DNA from: Isoptericola croceus
GTDB taxonomy: Bacteria; Actinomycetota; Actinomycetes; Actinomycetales; Cellulomonadaceae
Direction of reading: 5' to 3'
DNA: 64,000 bases
Assembly (NCBI RefSeq): GCF_029382255.1
Contig: NZ_JARLLG010000001.1
Span: 868,001-932,000 of the forward strand
Of the stretch, positions 18,511-27,266 are shown piece by piece. Each line of letters begins with the position of its first letter. Position 1 is the stretch's first letter. The notes under the pieces were generated by a model that searched no databases, had not been told where the DNA came from, and was given only the letters and a program-made list of their open reading frames with translations. Position numbers and translations under genes: made by a program.

Positions 18511-20288
18511 CGCGCGGCTCCTTCCAGGTCGTGGTCGTCGGACGGGTGGGGTTCCTCCGCCATGCTGCGGCCGACGACGGAGCGGTACGCGGCGCCGTCG
18601 TCGTCCGGGCGGGCGAGCAGCTCGCCGTGCGTCCCGGAGGTGACGACGGTCCCGGCGGGGGAGAGCAGCACGACCTCGTCCACGTGGTCGAGCACGAGCG
18701 GGCTCGCCGTCACGACGAGGGTGGTGCGGCCGCGCCGCGCCTCCGCGACGCGTTCGGCGATCCGGGCCTCGGTGTGTGCGTCGACGGCGCTGGTCGGCTC
18801 GACGAGCACGAGGATCTCCGGGTCGGTGAGCAGTGCGCGGGCCAGGGCCACGCGCTGGCGCTGGCCGCCGGAGAGCGACCTGCCCTTCTCCGGCAGCTCG
18901 CCGGCCAGGCCGTCCGGGACCGAGTCCAGCACGTCCTGGGCGTCGGCGACGAGGACGGCGGCCATCAGCTCGGCCTCCGTGGCCCGGCCGCGGGCGTCGA
19001 GCTCCTCGCCCAGGATCCCCGAGAACAGGTGCGGGGTCGCCTCGGCGACGACGAGCCGGTGCCGCAGCATCTCCTTGTCGAGCTCGGCGAGCCGCACCCC
19101 GCCGAGCGTCACGGGCGTCCCCGCCTCGGCGTCGTCGTCGACCCGGCCCAGTCGCGTCGCGAGCGCCGCCGAGACGTCCGGGTCGGCGCACACGAGACCC
19201 ACCACCCGGCCGGGGCGCAGCACGAGGCCGCTGGCCTCGTCGGCGAGGTCGCTGCCCGACGGCGGCTCGGGAGCCGTCGTCGCGGCCTGCGGCGTCGCCT
19301 CGGTCACCCGCAGCACGTCGAGCATCTTGCGCGCCGACACCACGGCGTTGGTGGTCATCTGGAGCATCTGGGTGGCCATCTGCACCGGCCAGGCGAGGAA
19401 GGCGGCGTAGCCGTAGAAGGTCACGAGCTGGCCGCTGGTGAGATCGCCGCGCACCACGGCGCGCGCGCCGAGCCACAGGACCAGTGCGACCAGCAGGCCA
19501 GGCAGGAGCACCTGGAGCCCGTCCAGGACGGACTGCACGGCGGCGACGCGGACCCCGCGGCGGCGCACCTCCTGCGACTGCTGGGCGTAGCGGCCGGCGA
19601 AGACGTCCTCGCCACCGATGCCGCGCAGGATGCGCAGGCCGGAGACGGTGTCGGCGCCGAGCGCCGTCAGCCGTCCGGTGGCCTCACGGTGCACGCGCTG
19701 GCGGGCCTGGAGCGGCCTGACCAGCAGGGCGAGGATCGCGGCGACCACGGGGATCCCGATCGTGACGACCAGTCCGAGGACGAGGTCCTGCGACAGCATG
19801 TACACCGCGACGACGGCGTAGGTCACCACACCGCCGGTGAAGCGGCCCGCCATGGCGAACATGTCGCCCGCGCGCAGCGCGTCGTTGGCGACCGCGGCGA
19901 CGACCTCCCCGGTCGGCAGGCGCTTCGTGATGGCGTGCCCGGCGCGCGAAGCCTTGTCCCCGACCAGCCCGGAGAAGGCGAACGACGCCCGCAGCCAGCT
20001 CTCGACGTCCCAGGTGTGGCTGAAGACGCCGGAGACGACGATGGCGGCGGCCGCCGCGAGCATCCACCCGCACCAGATCAGCAGCTCGCGACCGAAGCCG
20101 GAGGCCAGGCCCGAGTCGATGGCTCCACCCAGCAGCAGCGGTGCGGCGGCGGACGCCAGCATGGAGACGATGCCCACAGCCATCGCCTTGAGCAGCACGT
20201 CGCGCTGACGCCACGCCTGCCAGGTGAGCAGCCGTGACGCGGACGTCAGGGGAGGGTTGCCCAGGTCGGGCAGGGGAAGGGGTCGCAC
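18507..20288 (-). CDS. ABC exporter half, degenerate nucleotide-binding subunit
   Basis: A 593-residue half-transporter with six membrane segments (about 30-310) and an NBD that has lost most catalytic motifs. Where Walker A should be (about 363-374) it reads VGLVCADPDVSA, without GxxGxGKS or its lysine. Walker B is ILVLVEPTS (Asp replaced by Val). The H-loop histidine is absent (TASP, 527-530), and the Q-loop region is VVAEATPH. Only the signature LSGGQRQRVALARAL (from 472) is perfect. It can complete the partner's active site but cannot bind ATP normally. First gene of the pair; it starts at 20288, divergent from the DUF3817 gene. Confidence 0.93.
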   Translation of the reverse strand: MRPLPLPDLGNPPLTSASRLLTWQAWRQRDVLLKAMAVGIVSMLASAAAPLLLGGAIDSGLASGFGRELLIWCGWMLAAAAAIVVSGVFSHTWDVESWLRASFAFSGLVGDKASRAGHAITKRLPTGEVVAAVANDALRAGDMFAMAGRFTGGVVTYAVVAVYMLSQDLVLGLVVTIGIPVVAAILALLVRPLQARQRVHREATGRLTALGADTVSGLRILRGIGGEDVFAGRYAQQSQEVRRRGVRVAAVQSVLDGLQVLLPGLLVALVLWLGARAVVRGDLTSGQLVTFYGYAAFLAWPVQMATQMLQMTTNAVVSARKMLDVLRVTEATPQAATTAPEPPSGSDLADEASGLVLRPGRVVGLVCADPDVSAALATRLGRVDDDAEAGTPVTLGGVRLAELDKEMLRHRLVVAEATPHLFSGILGEELDARGRATEAELMAAVLVADAQDVLDSVPDGLAGELPEKGRSLSGGQRQRVALARALLTDPEILVLVEPTSAVDAHTEARIAERVAEARRGRTTLVVTASPLVLDHVDEVVLLSPAGTVVTSGTHGELLARPDDDGAAYRSVVGRSMAEEPHPSDDHDLEGAAR

Positions 20289-20325
20289 AGTTCTCGAGCC
20301 TAGGCAGGTCCACCGACACGGGGCA

Positions 20326-20338
20326 CGGGAATTTCCCG
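20326..20338. promoter_or_regulatory. 13-bp palindrome in ABC/DUF3817 divergent gap
   Basis: CGGGAA-T-TTCCCG is a perfect inverted repeat located 37 bp upstream of the ABC subunit start and 14 bp upstream of the DUF3817 start, just before its TACCAT -10 box. It is a candidate operator; no regulator is known. Confidence 0.35.
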
Positions 20339-20352
20339 CCTACCATCGTGGG

Positions 20353-20763
20353 GTGACCGCCACGCCCGAGCCCGCCTCCCCGCCAGCCAGCTCGCCCACC
20401 ACCGACCAGGCCGCCACGGCGATCCGCAAGGCCCGCGGCTCGCTGACCCGCTACCGCTGGCTCGCGTTCGTCACCGGGGCGATGCTGCTGGTCCTGTGCG
20501 TGGAGATGTTCTTCAAGTACGTCGTGCCGGTCGACGCCGTCATCGACTACATGTTCTGGGTGCCGTTCGCGCACGGCTGGATCTACGTCGTCTACCTCGT
20601 CACCGTGCTGGACCTGTGGGCCAAGATGCGTTGGGGCTACGGTCGCCTGGCCACGTTGGTGTTCGCCGGCGTCGTCCCGGTGATGTCGTTCGTCCTGGAG
20701 AAGAAGGTGCACGCCGAGGCCGACGCGAAGCTGGACGCGCTCGCCGAGCGGTACGGGGTCTGA
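20353..20763 (+). CDS. DUF3817 membrane protein
   Basis: A 136-residue protein with a Pro/Ser-rich N-tail (to about residue 25) and three membrane segments: YRWLAFVTGAMLLVLCVEM, then HGWIYVVYLVTVLDLWAKM, then LATLVFAGVVPVMSFVLE. It ends in a charged helix. This is the DUF3817 layout, common in actinobacteria and of unknown function. GTG 20353 follows TACCAT (20341-20346) by 6 bp, indicating a leaderless start. It lies 30 bp ahead of guaA, a neighbour arrangement often seen in this group. Confidence 0.85.
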   Translation: MTATPEPASPPASSPTTDQAATAIRKARGSLTRYRWLAFVTGAMLLVLCVEMFFKYVVPVDAVIDYMFWVPFAHGWIYVVYLVTVLDLWAKMRWGYGRLATLVFAGVVPVMSFVLEKKVHAEADAKLDALAERYGV

Positions 20764-20787
20764 CCGCCGCGGGATGGCCATTATCCT
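20760..20787 (+). promoter_or_regulatory. guaA promoter, leaderless
   Basis: CTGACC (20760-20765) and TATCCT (20782-20787) are 16 bp apart. The -10 ends 6 bp before GTG 20794, so the transcript probably begins at the start codon. Confidence 0.5.
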
Positions 20788-20793
20788 GGTGCG

Positions 20794-22383
20794 GTGACAT
20801 CTCCCGCCGCTGCATCCGCGGAAACCCCTCGCCCTGTCCTCGTCGTGGACTTCGGCGCCCAGTACGCCCAGCTCATCGCCCGGCGCGTGCGCGAGGCCAA
20901 GGTCTACTCCGAGATCGTCCCGCACACGTTCTCGGTGCAGCAGATGCTCGCCAAGGACCCGGCGGCCATCATCCTCTCGGGTGGCCCGTCCTCGGTGTAC
21001 GCCACCGGGGCGCCGTTCGTGGACCCGGAGCTGTTCGACGCCGGCGTGCCGGTGCTGGGCATCTGCTACGGGTTCCAGGCGATGGCCAAGGCGCTCGGCG
21101 GGGAGGTCGCCCAGACCGGCCAGCGGGAGTACGGCGGCACCGAGGTCGAGGTCTGCTCGGCCGGTGTGCTGCTGGCCGGCACCCCGGTCAACCAGACGAC
21201 GTGGATGAGCCACGGTGACTCCGTGCACGCCGCGCCGGAGGGCTTCGAGGTGCTCGCGACGTCGTCCGGCTCGCCGGTGGCGGCCTTCGAGGACTCCGAT
21301 CGCCGGCTCTACGGCGTGCAGTGGCACCCGGAGGTCAAGCACTCGGCGCACGGTCAGGCGGTGCTGGAGCACTTCCTCTACTCCGGTGCGGGCCTGGCGC
21401 CGGACTGGACGCCGGGCAACGTCATCGCCGACCAGGTCGCCGCGATCCGTGCACAGGTGGGCGACGCCCGGGTGATCTGCGGGCTGTCGGGTGGCGTGGA
21501 CTCCTCGGTCGCCGCGGCACTGGTGCAGCAGGCGGTGGGGGACCAGCTCACCTGCGTGTTCGTGGACCACGGTCTGCTGCGCGAGGGCGAGGTGGAGCAG
21601 GTCGAGCGCGACTTCGTGGCCGCCACCGGTGTGAACCTCGTGGTCCGCGACGAGCGGCGGCGGTTCCTGGACGCGCTCGCCGGGCACAGCGACCCGGAGA
21701 CGAAGCGCAAGATCATCGGCCGCGAGTTCATCCGGGTCTTCGAGGATGCTGCCCGCGATGTCGTCGCGGCCGCGGGCGAGCACGGGGAAGAGGTCAAGTT
21801 CCTCGTCCAGGGCACGCTCTACCCCGACGTCGTGGAGTCGGGCGGCGGCGAGGGCGCCGCCAACATCAAGAGTCACCACAACGTGGGCGGCCTGCCCGAC
21901 GACCTGCAGTTCGACCTGGTGGAGCCGCTGCGCACACTGTTCAAGGACGAGGTGCGCGCGGTGGGCCGCGAGCTCGGGGTGCCCGAGGAGATCGTCGCGC
22001 GCCAGCCGTTCCCCGGCCCCGGCCTAGGCATCCGCATCGTGGGCGAGGTCACCGCGGAGCGCCTGGAGACCCTGCGCACGGCGGACGCCATCGCCCGCGA
22101 GGAGCTCACCCGGGCCGGTCTGGACGACGACATCTGGCAGTGCCCGGTCGTGCTGCTCGCCGACGTCCGCTCGGTGGGCGTGCAGGGGGACGGGCGCACG
22201 TACGGCCACCCTGTGGTGCTGCGCCCCGTGTCGAGCGAGGATGCCATGACGGCGGACTGGACGCGGCTGCCCTACGACGTGCTGTCGGTGATCTCGACCC
22301 GCATCACCAACGAGGTGAGCGAGGTCAACCGGGTGGTGCTCGACGTGACGAGCAAGCCGCCGGGCACCATCGAGTGGGAGTGA
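20794..22383 (+). CDS. guaA: GMP synthase (glutamine-hydrolysing)
   Basis: Converts XMP + glutamine + ATP to GMP. The 529-residue protein has a class I glutamine amidotransferase domain (about 15-205): the nucleophile Cys91 in [10 protein letters not shown] and the His/Glu of QWHPEVKHS. The ATP pyrophosphatase domain has the P-loop [15 protein letters not shown] (about 230-244), and the C-terminal dimerisation domain ends [11 protein letters not shown]. The length is standard for the family. GTG 20794 is preceded by a well-placed -10 and no Shine-Dalgarno. Confidence 0.98.
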   Translation: MTSPAAASAETPRPVLVVDFGAQYAQLIARRVREAKVYSEIVPHTFSVQQMLAKDPAAIILSGGPSSVYATGAPFVDPELFDAGVPVLGICYGFQAMAKALGGEVAQTGQREYGGTEVEVCSAGVLLAGTPVNQTTWMSHGDSVHAAPEGFEVLATSSGSPVAAFEDSDRRLYGVQWHPEVKHSAHGQAVLEHFLYSGAGLAPDWTPGNVIADQVAAIRAQVGDARVICGLSGGVDSSVAAALVQQAVGDQLTCVFVDHGLLREGEVEQVERDFVAATGVNLVVRDERRRFLDALAGHSDPETKRKIIGREFIRVFEDAARDVVAAAGEHGEEVKFLVQGTLYPDVVESGGGEGAANIKSHHNVGGLPDDLQFDLVEPLRTLFKDEVRAVGRELGVPEEIVARQPFPGPGLGIRIVGEVTAERLETLRTADAIAREELTRAGLDDDIWQCPVVLLADVRSVGVQGDGRTYGHPVVLRPVSSEDAMTADWTRLPYDVLSVISTRITNEVSEVNRVVLDVTSKPPGTIEWE

Positions 22384-22473
22384 TCCCGACGGGTCGACCG
22401 CCGGCAGGGCGCAGGGACCGGGTGTGACCTGAGGGTTCGCCGTGCCGTCCGGTGATGGTGACGCTACGTTGGC

Positions 22474-22489
22474 TGTGATCTCACTCACG
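22474..22489. promoter_or_regulatory. Possible Crp/GlxR-type site
   Basis: TGTGA-TCTCAC-TCACG matches the Crp-family consensus TGTGA-N6-TCACA at nine of ten defined positions. It lies 31 bp upstream of the membrane-protein gene at 22520. One such match is expected by chance fairly often. Confidence 0.35.
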
Positions 22490-22519
22490 TCACCAGCGTG
22501 ACCGACGGAAGGCGCAGCC

Positions 22520-23119
22520 ATGTCGAGCACTGTCACCGTCCGACCCGCCAAGGGGGTCCGCGGGATCGGGATGGTCACCCTCCTCGCCGGCATCCTCCTC
22601 GTCCTGGCAGGGGTCGCCGTCTGGATCGTGGTCGCGATGACCCTGTCCGACGAGAAGATCACCGTCGCGGACGACGCCAGCATGTTCGCCGGCCAGCAGG
22701 TCGCCGGGCCGTTCACGGCGTACGCGCAGGCCGAGGTGATCGACCAGCACGCGCTCGAGGCCTCGGGTGGAGCCACCTACGCCGAGCTGGACCGGGACGA
22801 CCCGACCCGCGAGACGGTCATGAACGCGTCGTTCCTGCGCGCCTCGTTGTTCACCTCGGTCGTCGCGTTCGGTGTCTGCGCGCTCGTCGTCGGTCTCGGC
22901 CTGTTGTTCATCCTCGTCGGTGCCGCGCTGCGGCGCCTGGCCGGCGGGCCCGCGGTCGCGGTCGAGACGCCGGGCCGCAGCTCGCACGGCGACCTGTCCA
23001 CGCCGCCGCGGCACAGCGCGGAGTCACCGGTGGGCCACGCCACGCCTCCGGAACGGCACACGACCCGCCCGACCGATGCGCCGCCGTCGTCCGGGCGGAC
23101 GGACACGCCGAACGCCTGA
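22520..23119 (+). CDS. Two-helix membrane protein (often misannotated LigA-like)
   Basis: A 199-residue protein of unknown function. One hydrophobic segment spans about residues 14-40 (GIGMVTLLAGILLVLAGVA onward) and a second about 115-140 (SVVAFGVCALVVGLGLLFIL). Between them is an extracytoplasmic loop of about 75 residues with VADDASMFAGQQVAGPFTAY. The C-terminal 55 residues are a disordered, Pro/Ser/Thr/His-rich cytosolic tail. Similar proteins in related genomes are labelled 'aromatic ring-opening dioxygenase LigA', but no dioxygenase motif is present. It is convergent with the following PspC-linked genes. Confidence 0.75.
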   Translation: MSSTVTVRPAKGVRGIGMVTLLAGILLVLAGVAVWIVVAMTLSDEKITVADDASMFAGQQVAGPFTAYAQAEVIDQHALEASGGATYAELDRDDPTRETVMNASFLRASLFTSVVAFGVCALVVGLGLLFILVGAALRRLAGGPAVAVETPGRSSHGDLSTPPRHSAESPVGHATPPERHTTRPTDAPPSSGRTDTPNA

Positions 23120-23183
23120 CGGCAACGCGCGAGGCGCGGCTCCACCTGGACGGTGGGACCGCGCCTCGCCCGTGCGCCGGGTG

Positions 23184-23624
23184 TCAGCCTGCTGTCACGC
23201 TCGCGCGGCGGCGACGCCGGACGGCGCCGGCCACGGAGCCCACGACGAGCAGCAGCCCGGCCGTGGCGAGCAGCAGGATCGTGGCGAGCTCGACGTCGAT
23301 GGTCGCCCCCGCGGTGCGCGCCAGGATGCCGACACCGACGGCGACGACGATGAGTCCCCACACGATCGTCGTGGTCCGTGGCCCGGACCGGACGAGGGGC
23401 GGTGCAGCGATCGTCGCGGTGGCGGGACCGGGGCCCGGTTCCGGACCGCTGTCCGCGGAGCGGACGGGCTCGTCGAAGACGGCGAGCGGGTCGTTCGACG
23501 CCGGCAACGCCTGCGTGGGCGGCACCTCGTCCGAGGGGATCTGCTGGGTGGCCGGCACCGCGCTGTCGGCGGTGCGTTCGTCCTGCTCCGGTCGGTCCTG
23601 ACGGTCCTGGTGGTCGTTGCTCAT
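23184..23624 (-). CDS. Small membrane protein coupled to PspC gene
   Basis: A 146-residue protein of unknown function. Residues 1-80 are acidic, Pro/Gln-rich and probably disordered. Two membrane helices follow (TTTIVWGLIVVAVGVGIL and LATILLLATAGLLLVVGSV), then a short Arg-rich end. Its ATG overlaps the stop of the upstream PspC-domain gene by 4 bp, so the two are co-translated and may sense envelope state together. Confidence 0.75.
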   Translation of the reverse strand: MSNDHQDRQDRPEQDERTADSAVPATQQIPSDEVPPTQALPASNDPLAVFDEPVRSADSGPEPGPGPATATIAAPPLVRSGPRTTTIVWGLIVVAVGVGILARTAGATIDVELATILLLATAGLLLVVGSVAGAVRRRRRASVTAG

Positions 23625-25159
23625 CGTTCCTCCTTGATGAAGATCTCACCGGCGCGGCCGTCGACCTCGAGCCGCAGCACGGCACCTCCGAGCTCTGAGA
23701 CCTCGTCGGTCTGATAGGTGCGGGGGCCACCGGAGAAGCCGGACGTCACCGTGTGCTCGCCGTCGATCTCGACCGCGAGGTTGCCGGCGTTGATCTCCGC
23801 GACGATCTCCACGGCCGTGTCGGCCGGGATCTCCACGACCGTGCGGCCTCCCGTCATGTCGACGGGCACCACCACGGGCTCGCCCGGCTCGACGTCGGTC
23901 AGATCGAGCTTGGTGAGGTCGACGTAGGCCTCGCCGAACTGGACCCGGACCCCGTCCTCGGCGGCTTCGATCGACCGCGGGGTCAGCGTCCCCTCGCCGA
24001 TGAGGGCGCCGGACTGCGTGGTGACCTGGTGATCCTGCCACTGCCAAGCGCCGCGGTCGGCGGCGAACGGCCACACCGCCAGGGCGGTGACGAGGCCGCC
24101 CCAGGCGAAGGCGGTCAGCCAGCCTCCGCGCAGCCCGCGCACGCCGGCGACGACGATGCCCGCTCCCACGATGACGATGGTGCTACCCACCCAGACAGGC
24201 CAGACGGGCACGGCGAAGCCCAGGACGAGATCGGCCGCGAGCAGGCCGGCCCCGGCGAGCAGGGCGAGCCCGACGACGATCCCGACGGCGTTCCCGCCGA
24301 CGGTGCGCCGGGGGCGCGGAGGGAGCGGGGCCGGTGGTACCGGAGGACCTGGGTACGGCTGGGCGCCGTACCCACCACCCGTCGGGCCTGCTGGACCGGC
24401 CGGAGGGAAGGGAGCGGTGGAGGCTTCCGGCATGCTCCCTGGGACGGGTGCCGCCGCCGGGGGGGCGTAGTGCGCCCGGGGGGCGGGGACGTACGGATCG
24501 GTGGAGCTCACGGGGACCTCGCTCTGGTTCGGGGACGACGGCGGTCCGTGGACCGGGTTCACCGCTGCGGCCGGGGCGCCGTACGCCGCCGGGGACGTGC
24601 TGCCCGCCGGCGGTGGCGGCGTCGGGCCGACGGGTCGACCGCGCGAACGCACGAGCTTGACGATCAGCCACACGACGGCGACCCAGAAGGCGATCCACAG
24701 GAGGGCCGAGACCCACTCGGCGGGGCCGATCCACCACGGCCAGAAGCCGCCGCCCCAGATGAGACCCAGCAGGACGGCGATGCCGGCGCCCAGCATGGCG
24801 ACGTCGAAGGTGCCACGGATCGCCTCCTGGAAGTGGATCCGCCCGTCGGACCGCTCGGGGAGCAGGGCCCAGGCGACGCCGTAGAGGACCAGACCGGCTC
24901 CGGAGACGAAGAAGCTGAGGATCAGCAGGCCGCGCACGAGCAGGGGGTCGAGGCGCAACCGCTCGGCGATGCCGGCCGCGACACCGCCGACCCAGCGGTC
25001 GTCGGACCGGGCGATGCCGATGTGGCGCACGGAGTCGAAGAACCCGTCGCCGGCTGCGCGCCGGGGCGGCGGAGAGGGTGGTGCGGCGCCGCCGTCGGTG
25101 CCACCGGCTCCGGGGGCACCGCCCGGGGCGTCCGGGGCAGGGGTGTCGTTCGTGGTCAT
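23621..25159 (-). CDS. PspC-domain membrane protein with C-terminal adhesin-like domain
   Basis: A 512-residue protein. After a Pro/Gly-rich tail, a PspC domain (about 45-105) has RWVGGVAAGIAERLRLDPLL and two helices, followed by more membrane segments (to about 185). A long Pro/Ala/Tyr linker (about 185-300) leads to three further helices and a C-terminal soluble beta-rich domain (about 385-512) with VEIPADTAVEIVAEINAGNL and YQTDEVSELGGAVLRLEVDG, like the DUF4097/LiaF-type beta-helix. It lies divergently opposite a PspC kinase and LuxR regulator, a frequent actinobacterial arrangement. It is likely an envelope-stress sensor or modulator of the kinase (inference). Confidence 0.85.
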   Translation of the reverse strand: MTTNDTPAPDAPGGAPGAGGTDGGAAPPSPPPRRAAGDGFFDSVRHIGIARSDDRWVGGVAAGIAERLRLDPLLVRGLLILSFFVSGAGLVLYGVAWALLPERSDGRIHFQEAIRGTFDVAMLGAGIAVLLGLIWGGGFWPWWIGPAEWVSALLWIAFWVAVVWLIVKLVRSRGRPVGPTPPPPAGSTSPAAYGAPAAAVNPVHGPPSSPNQSEVPVSSTDPYVPAPRAHYAPPAAAPVPGSMPEASTAPFPPAGPAGPTGGGYGAQPYPGPPVPPAPLPPRPRRTVGGNAVGIVVGLALLAGAGLLAADLVLGFAVPVWPVWVGSTIVIVGAGIVVAGVRGLRGGWLTAFAWGGLVTALAVWPFAADRGAWQWQDHQVTTQSGALIGEGTLTPRSIEAAEDGVRVQFGEAYVDLTKLDLTDVEPGEPVVVPVDMTGGRTVVEIPADTAVEIVAEINAGNLAVEIDGEHTVTSGFSGGPRTYQTDEVSELGGAVLRLEVDGRAGEIFIKEER

Positions 25160-25203
25160 GTCTCCATGCTGGCCCGCCGCGGGGCCGGCGACCATCGGGT
25201 GTA

Positions 25204-25283
25204 CCCCTGAAACCAACCCTGAGTCCGTCGCCGAGAACCCTGGATCCTGCTCCGGAGGCACCCCTGACGTGCCACGATCAGGG
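25204..25283. promoter_or_regulatory. Repeated CCCTG motifs in the PspC/kinase divergent promoter
   Basis: CCCTG occurs at 25206, 25217, 25238 and 25263 in one orientation and as CAGGG at 25279-25283 in the other, within 80 bp between the divergent starts at 25159 and 25285. Three of the direct copies read CCCTGA. A response-regulator binding array for autoregulation is a reasonable guess; spacing is irregular. Confidence 0.4.
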
Positions 25284-25284
25284 G

Positions 25285-26595
25285 GTGATCACGATCGAGG
25301 CGCCCGCACGGCTGCCGCTGCGCCGTCCTCGGCGAGGGCGGTGGCTCGGTGGCGTGTGCGCGGGGGTCGCGGCGCACCTGGGTGTCTCGGTCCGGCTGGT
25401 CCGCCTCGCGATGGTCGGGCTCGCGCTCGTCGGCGGCATCGGGCTGGCGCTCTACGTCTTCTGGTGGCTCACGATCCCGGCCGGCGACCCGCACGACGTC
25501 GCGCACCAGGGCCGTCCCGCTGCCCTGGCGCGGCTCGCGCCCCGGCTGCGACGCGGTGGTCCCGTCGCAGGGCTCTCTCGTCGCGACGTCGGGATCGGGC
25601 TCGCGCTCCTCGTCGGGGCCGCGGTCCTGGTCGCCCTGCGCTGGGGCTGGGACCTGCCCACGATGTGGCTGCCGCTGCTCGTCGTCGCCGGTGGCGCGGG
25701 CCTTGCCTGGAGCCAGCTCGACGCGGTGCAGCGCTCGCGGGAGACCGGCGCGCCGCCGTCGCGCTCCAGCACGCTGCTGCGGCTGATTGGTGGGCTGGTG
25801 CTCGTGACCGCCGGTGTGCTGCTGCTGTTCGTCCAGGGCACCCCGCCCGCCGAGCTGCTGACCGTCACGCTGGCGTCGCTCGCGGTCCTGGTGGGTGTCG
25901 CCCTGGTCCTGGCCCCCTGGTGGCTGCGCCTCGTCCGCGAGCTCGGCGACGAGCGCGCCGCCCGCGAACGGGAGGCCGAGCGTGCGGACATCGCCGCCCA
26001 CCTGCACGACTCCGTGCTGCAGACCCTGGCGCTCATCCGTGCCCGTGCGCACGACGCCGAGGAGGTCGCCCGCATGGCGCGGGCGCAGGAGCGTGAGCTG
26101 CGCGAGTGGCTCTACGACGACCGGCACGCCCCGGGCACGTCGCTGGCCACCGAGCTGCGCGACCTGGTCGGGGAGGTGGAGGACGGCCGTGCCGCGGAGA
26201 TCGAGCTCGTGTCCGTCGGTGACTGCCCGCCCACCGCCACGACGACCGCGTTGCTGAAGGCCACGCGCGAGGCGTTGGTCAACGCCGTCGTGCACGGTGC
26301 GCCACCGGTGACCGTCTACCTCGAGGTGACGGACGCTGCCGCGCAGGTGTTCGTCCGCGACCGCGGTGACGGGTTCGACCTCGACGACATCGCCCCCGAC
26401 CGGTTCGGGGTGCGTGAGTCCATCTGTGGCCGGGTGCGCCGGCGCGGCGGTACCGCCGAGGTCGTCAGCCGGCCTGCCTGGGGCACCGAGGTGCGGCTGT
26501 CCGTCCCGCGGGCGGCCGGCCAGGAGCACAGCGCGGGCACGCCACCGGAGGGCGTGCCGGGAACGACTGCCGATGACGAAGGAGCCCCACCGTGA
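25285..26595 (+). CDS. Sensor histidine kinase with N-terminal PspC domain
   Basis: A 436-residue membrane kinase. PspC domain at about 10-65 (WLGGVCAGVAAHLGVSVRLV, then LALYVFWWLTIPAGD), further membrane helices to about 220, then a HisKA_3 dimerisation segment with the phospho-acceptor histidine in DIAAHLHDSVLQTLALI (about 235-250). An HATPase domain follows: N-box REALVNAVVHG, G1 DRGDGFDLDDI, then GGTAEVVSRPAWGTEVRL. It phosphorylates the overlapping LuxR regulator. GTG 25285 sits right after GGGG and is the first start that keeps the whole PspC domain. The C-terminal 20 residues are disordered. Confidence 0.9.
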   Translation: MITIEAPARLPLRRPRRGRWLGGVCAGVAAHLGVSVRLVRLAMVGLALVGGIGLALYVFWWLTIPAGDPHDVAHQGRPAALARLAPRLRRGGPVAGLSRRDVGIGLALLVGAAVLVALRWGWDLPTMWLPLLVVAGGAGLAWSQLDAVQRSRETGAPPSRSSTLLRLIGGLVLVTAGVLLLFVQGTPPAELLTVTLASLAVLVGVALVLAPWWLRLVRELGDERAAREREAERADIAAHLHDSVLQTLALIRARAHDAEEVARMARAQERELREWLYDDRHAPGTSLATELRDLVGEVEDGRAAEIELVSVGDCPPTATTTALLKATREALVNAVVHGAPPVTVYLEVTDAAAQVFVRDRGDGFDLDDIAPDRFGVRESICGRVRRRGGTAEVVSRPAWGTEVRLSVPRAAGQEHSAGTPPEGVPGTTADDEGAPP

Positions 26596-27251
26596 GCGAT
26601 ACCCCCGTCCCCGTGGTCCTGGTCGACGACCACCACATGTTCCGCACCGGGGTGCGGGCCAGCCTCGACGGCCGGGTCCGCGTCGTCGGGGAGGCCGCCG
26701 ACGTCGACGAGGCGGTCGCCGTCGTCCACGCCGAGACGCCGCCCGTCGTCCTGCTCGACGTGCACCTGCCCGGCGGCAACGGCGGTGGTGGGGCCGAGGT
26801 GGTGCGCCGGTGCGCGGACCTGCTGGGCGGCACGCGGTTCCTCGCGCTGTCGGTGTCGGACGCGGCCGAGGACGTCGTCTCGGTGATCCGTGCGGGCGCG
26901 CGGGGCTACGTGACCAAGAACATCTCGGCGGCCGACCTGTCGGCGGCGGTCGTGCGCGTGGCCGGGGGCGACGCGGTCTTCTCGCCGCGGCTGGCAGGGT
27001 TCGTCCTGGACGCGTTCGGAACCGCCGCGGGGGACGTCGCGGTCGCCGACGACGAGCTCGACCGGCTCTCGAAGCGAGAGCAGGAGGTCATGCGACTGAT
27101 CGCGCGCGGATACACCTACCGCGAGGTCGGGGGCGACCTGTTCATCTCCGTCAAGACGGTCGAGACCCACGTCTCGGCGGTGCTGCGCAAGCTGCAGCTG
27201 TCCAACCGCAACGAGCTGACGCGCTGGGCGGCGGCACGCCGGCTGCTCTGA
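26592..27251 (+). CDS. NarL/LuxR-family response regulator
   Basis: A 219-residue regulator. Receiver domain about 5-125, with acidic pair VDDHHMF, phospho-acceptor Asp in VVLLDVHLPGG, conserved Thr/Ser in FLALSVSD and Lys in YVTKNIS. C-terminal LuxR HTH at about 150-215: LSKREQEVMRLIARGYTYRE, then SVKTVETHVSAVLRKLQLSN. A Gly-rich insertion (NGGGG) follows the Asp loop. GTG 26592 overlaps the kinase stop by 4 bp, so this is a cotranscribed two-component pair. Confidence 0.93.
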   Translation: MSDTPVPVVLVDDHHMFRTGVRASLDGRVRVVGEAADVDEAVAVVHAETPPVVLLDVHLPGGNGGGGAEVVRRCADLLGGTRFLALSVSDAAEDVVSVIRAGARGYVTKNISAADLSAAVVRVAGGDAVFSPRLAGFVLDAFGTAAGDVAVADDELDRLSKREQEVMRLIARGYTYREVGGDLFISVKTVETHVSAVLRKLQLSNRNELTRWAAARRLL

Positions 27252-27266
27252 CCGCGGGGCTCCCGA

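Noticed and set aside
15616-19410. Long plus-strand frame opposite moeZ and the ABC genes
   Set aside because: It runs across three real genes and their junctions and has no domain; a composition artefact.
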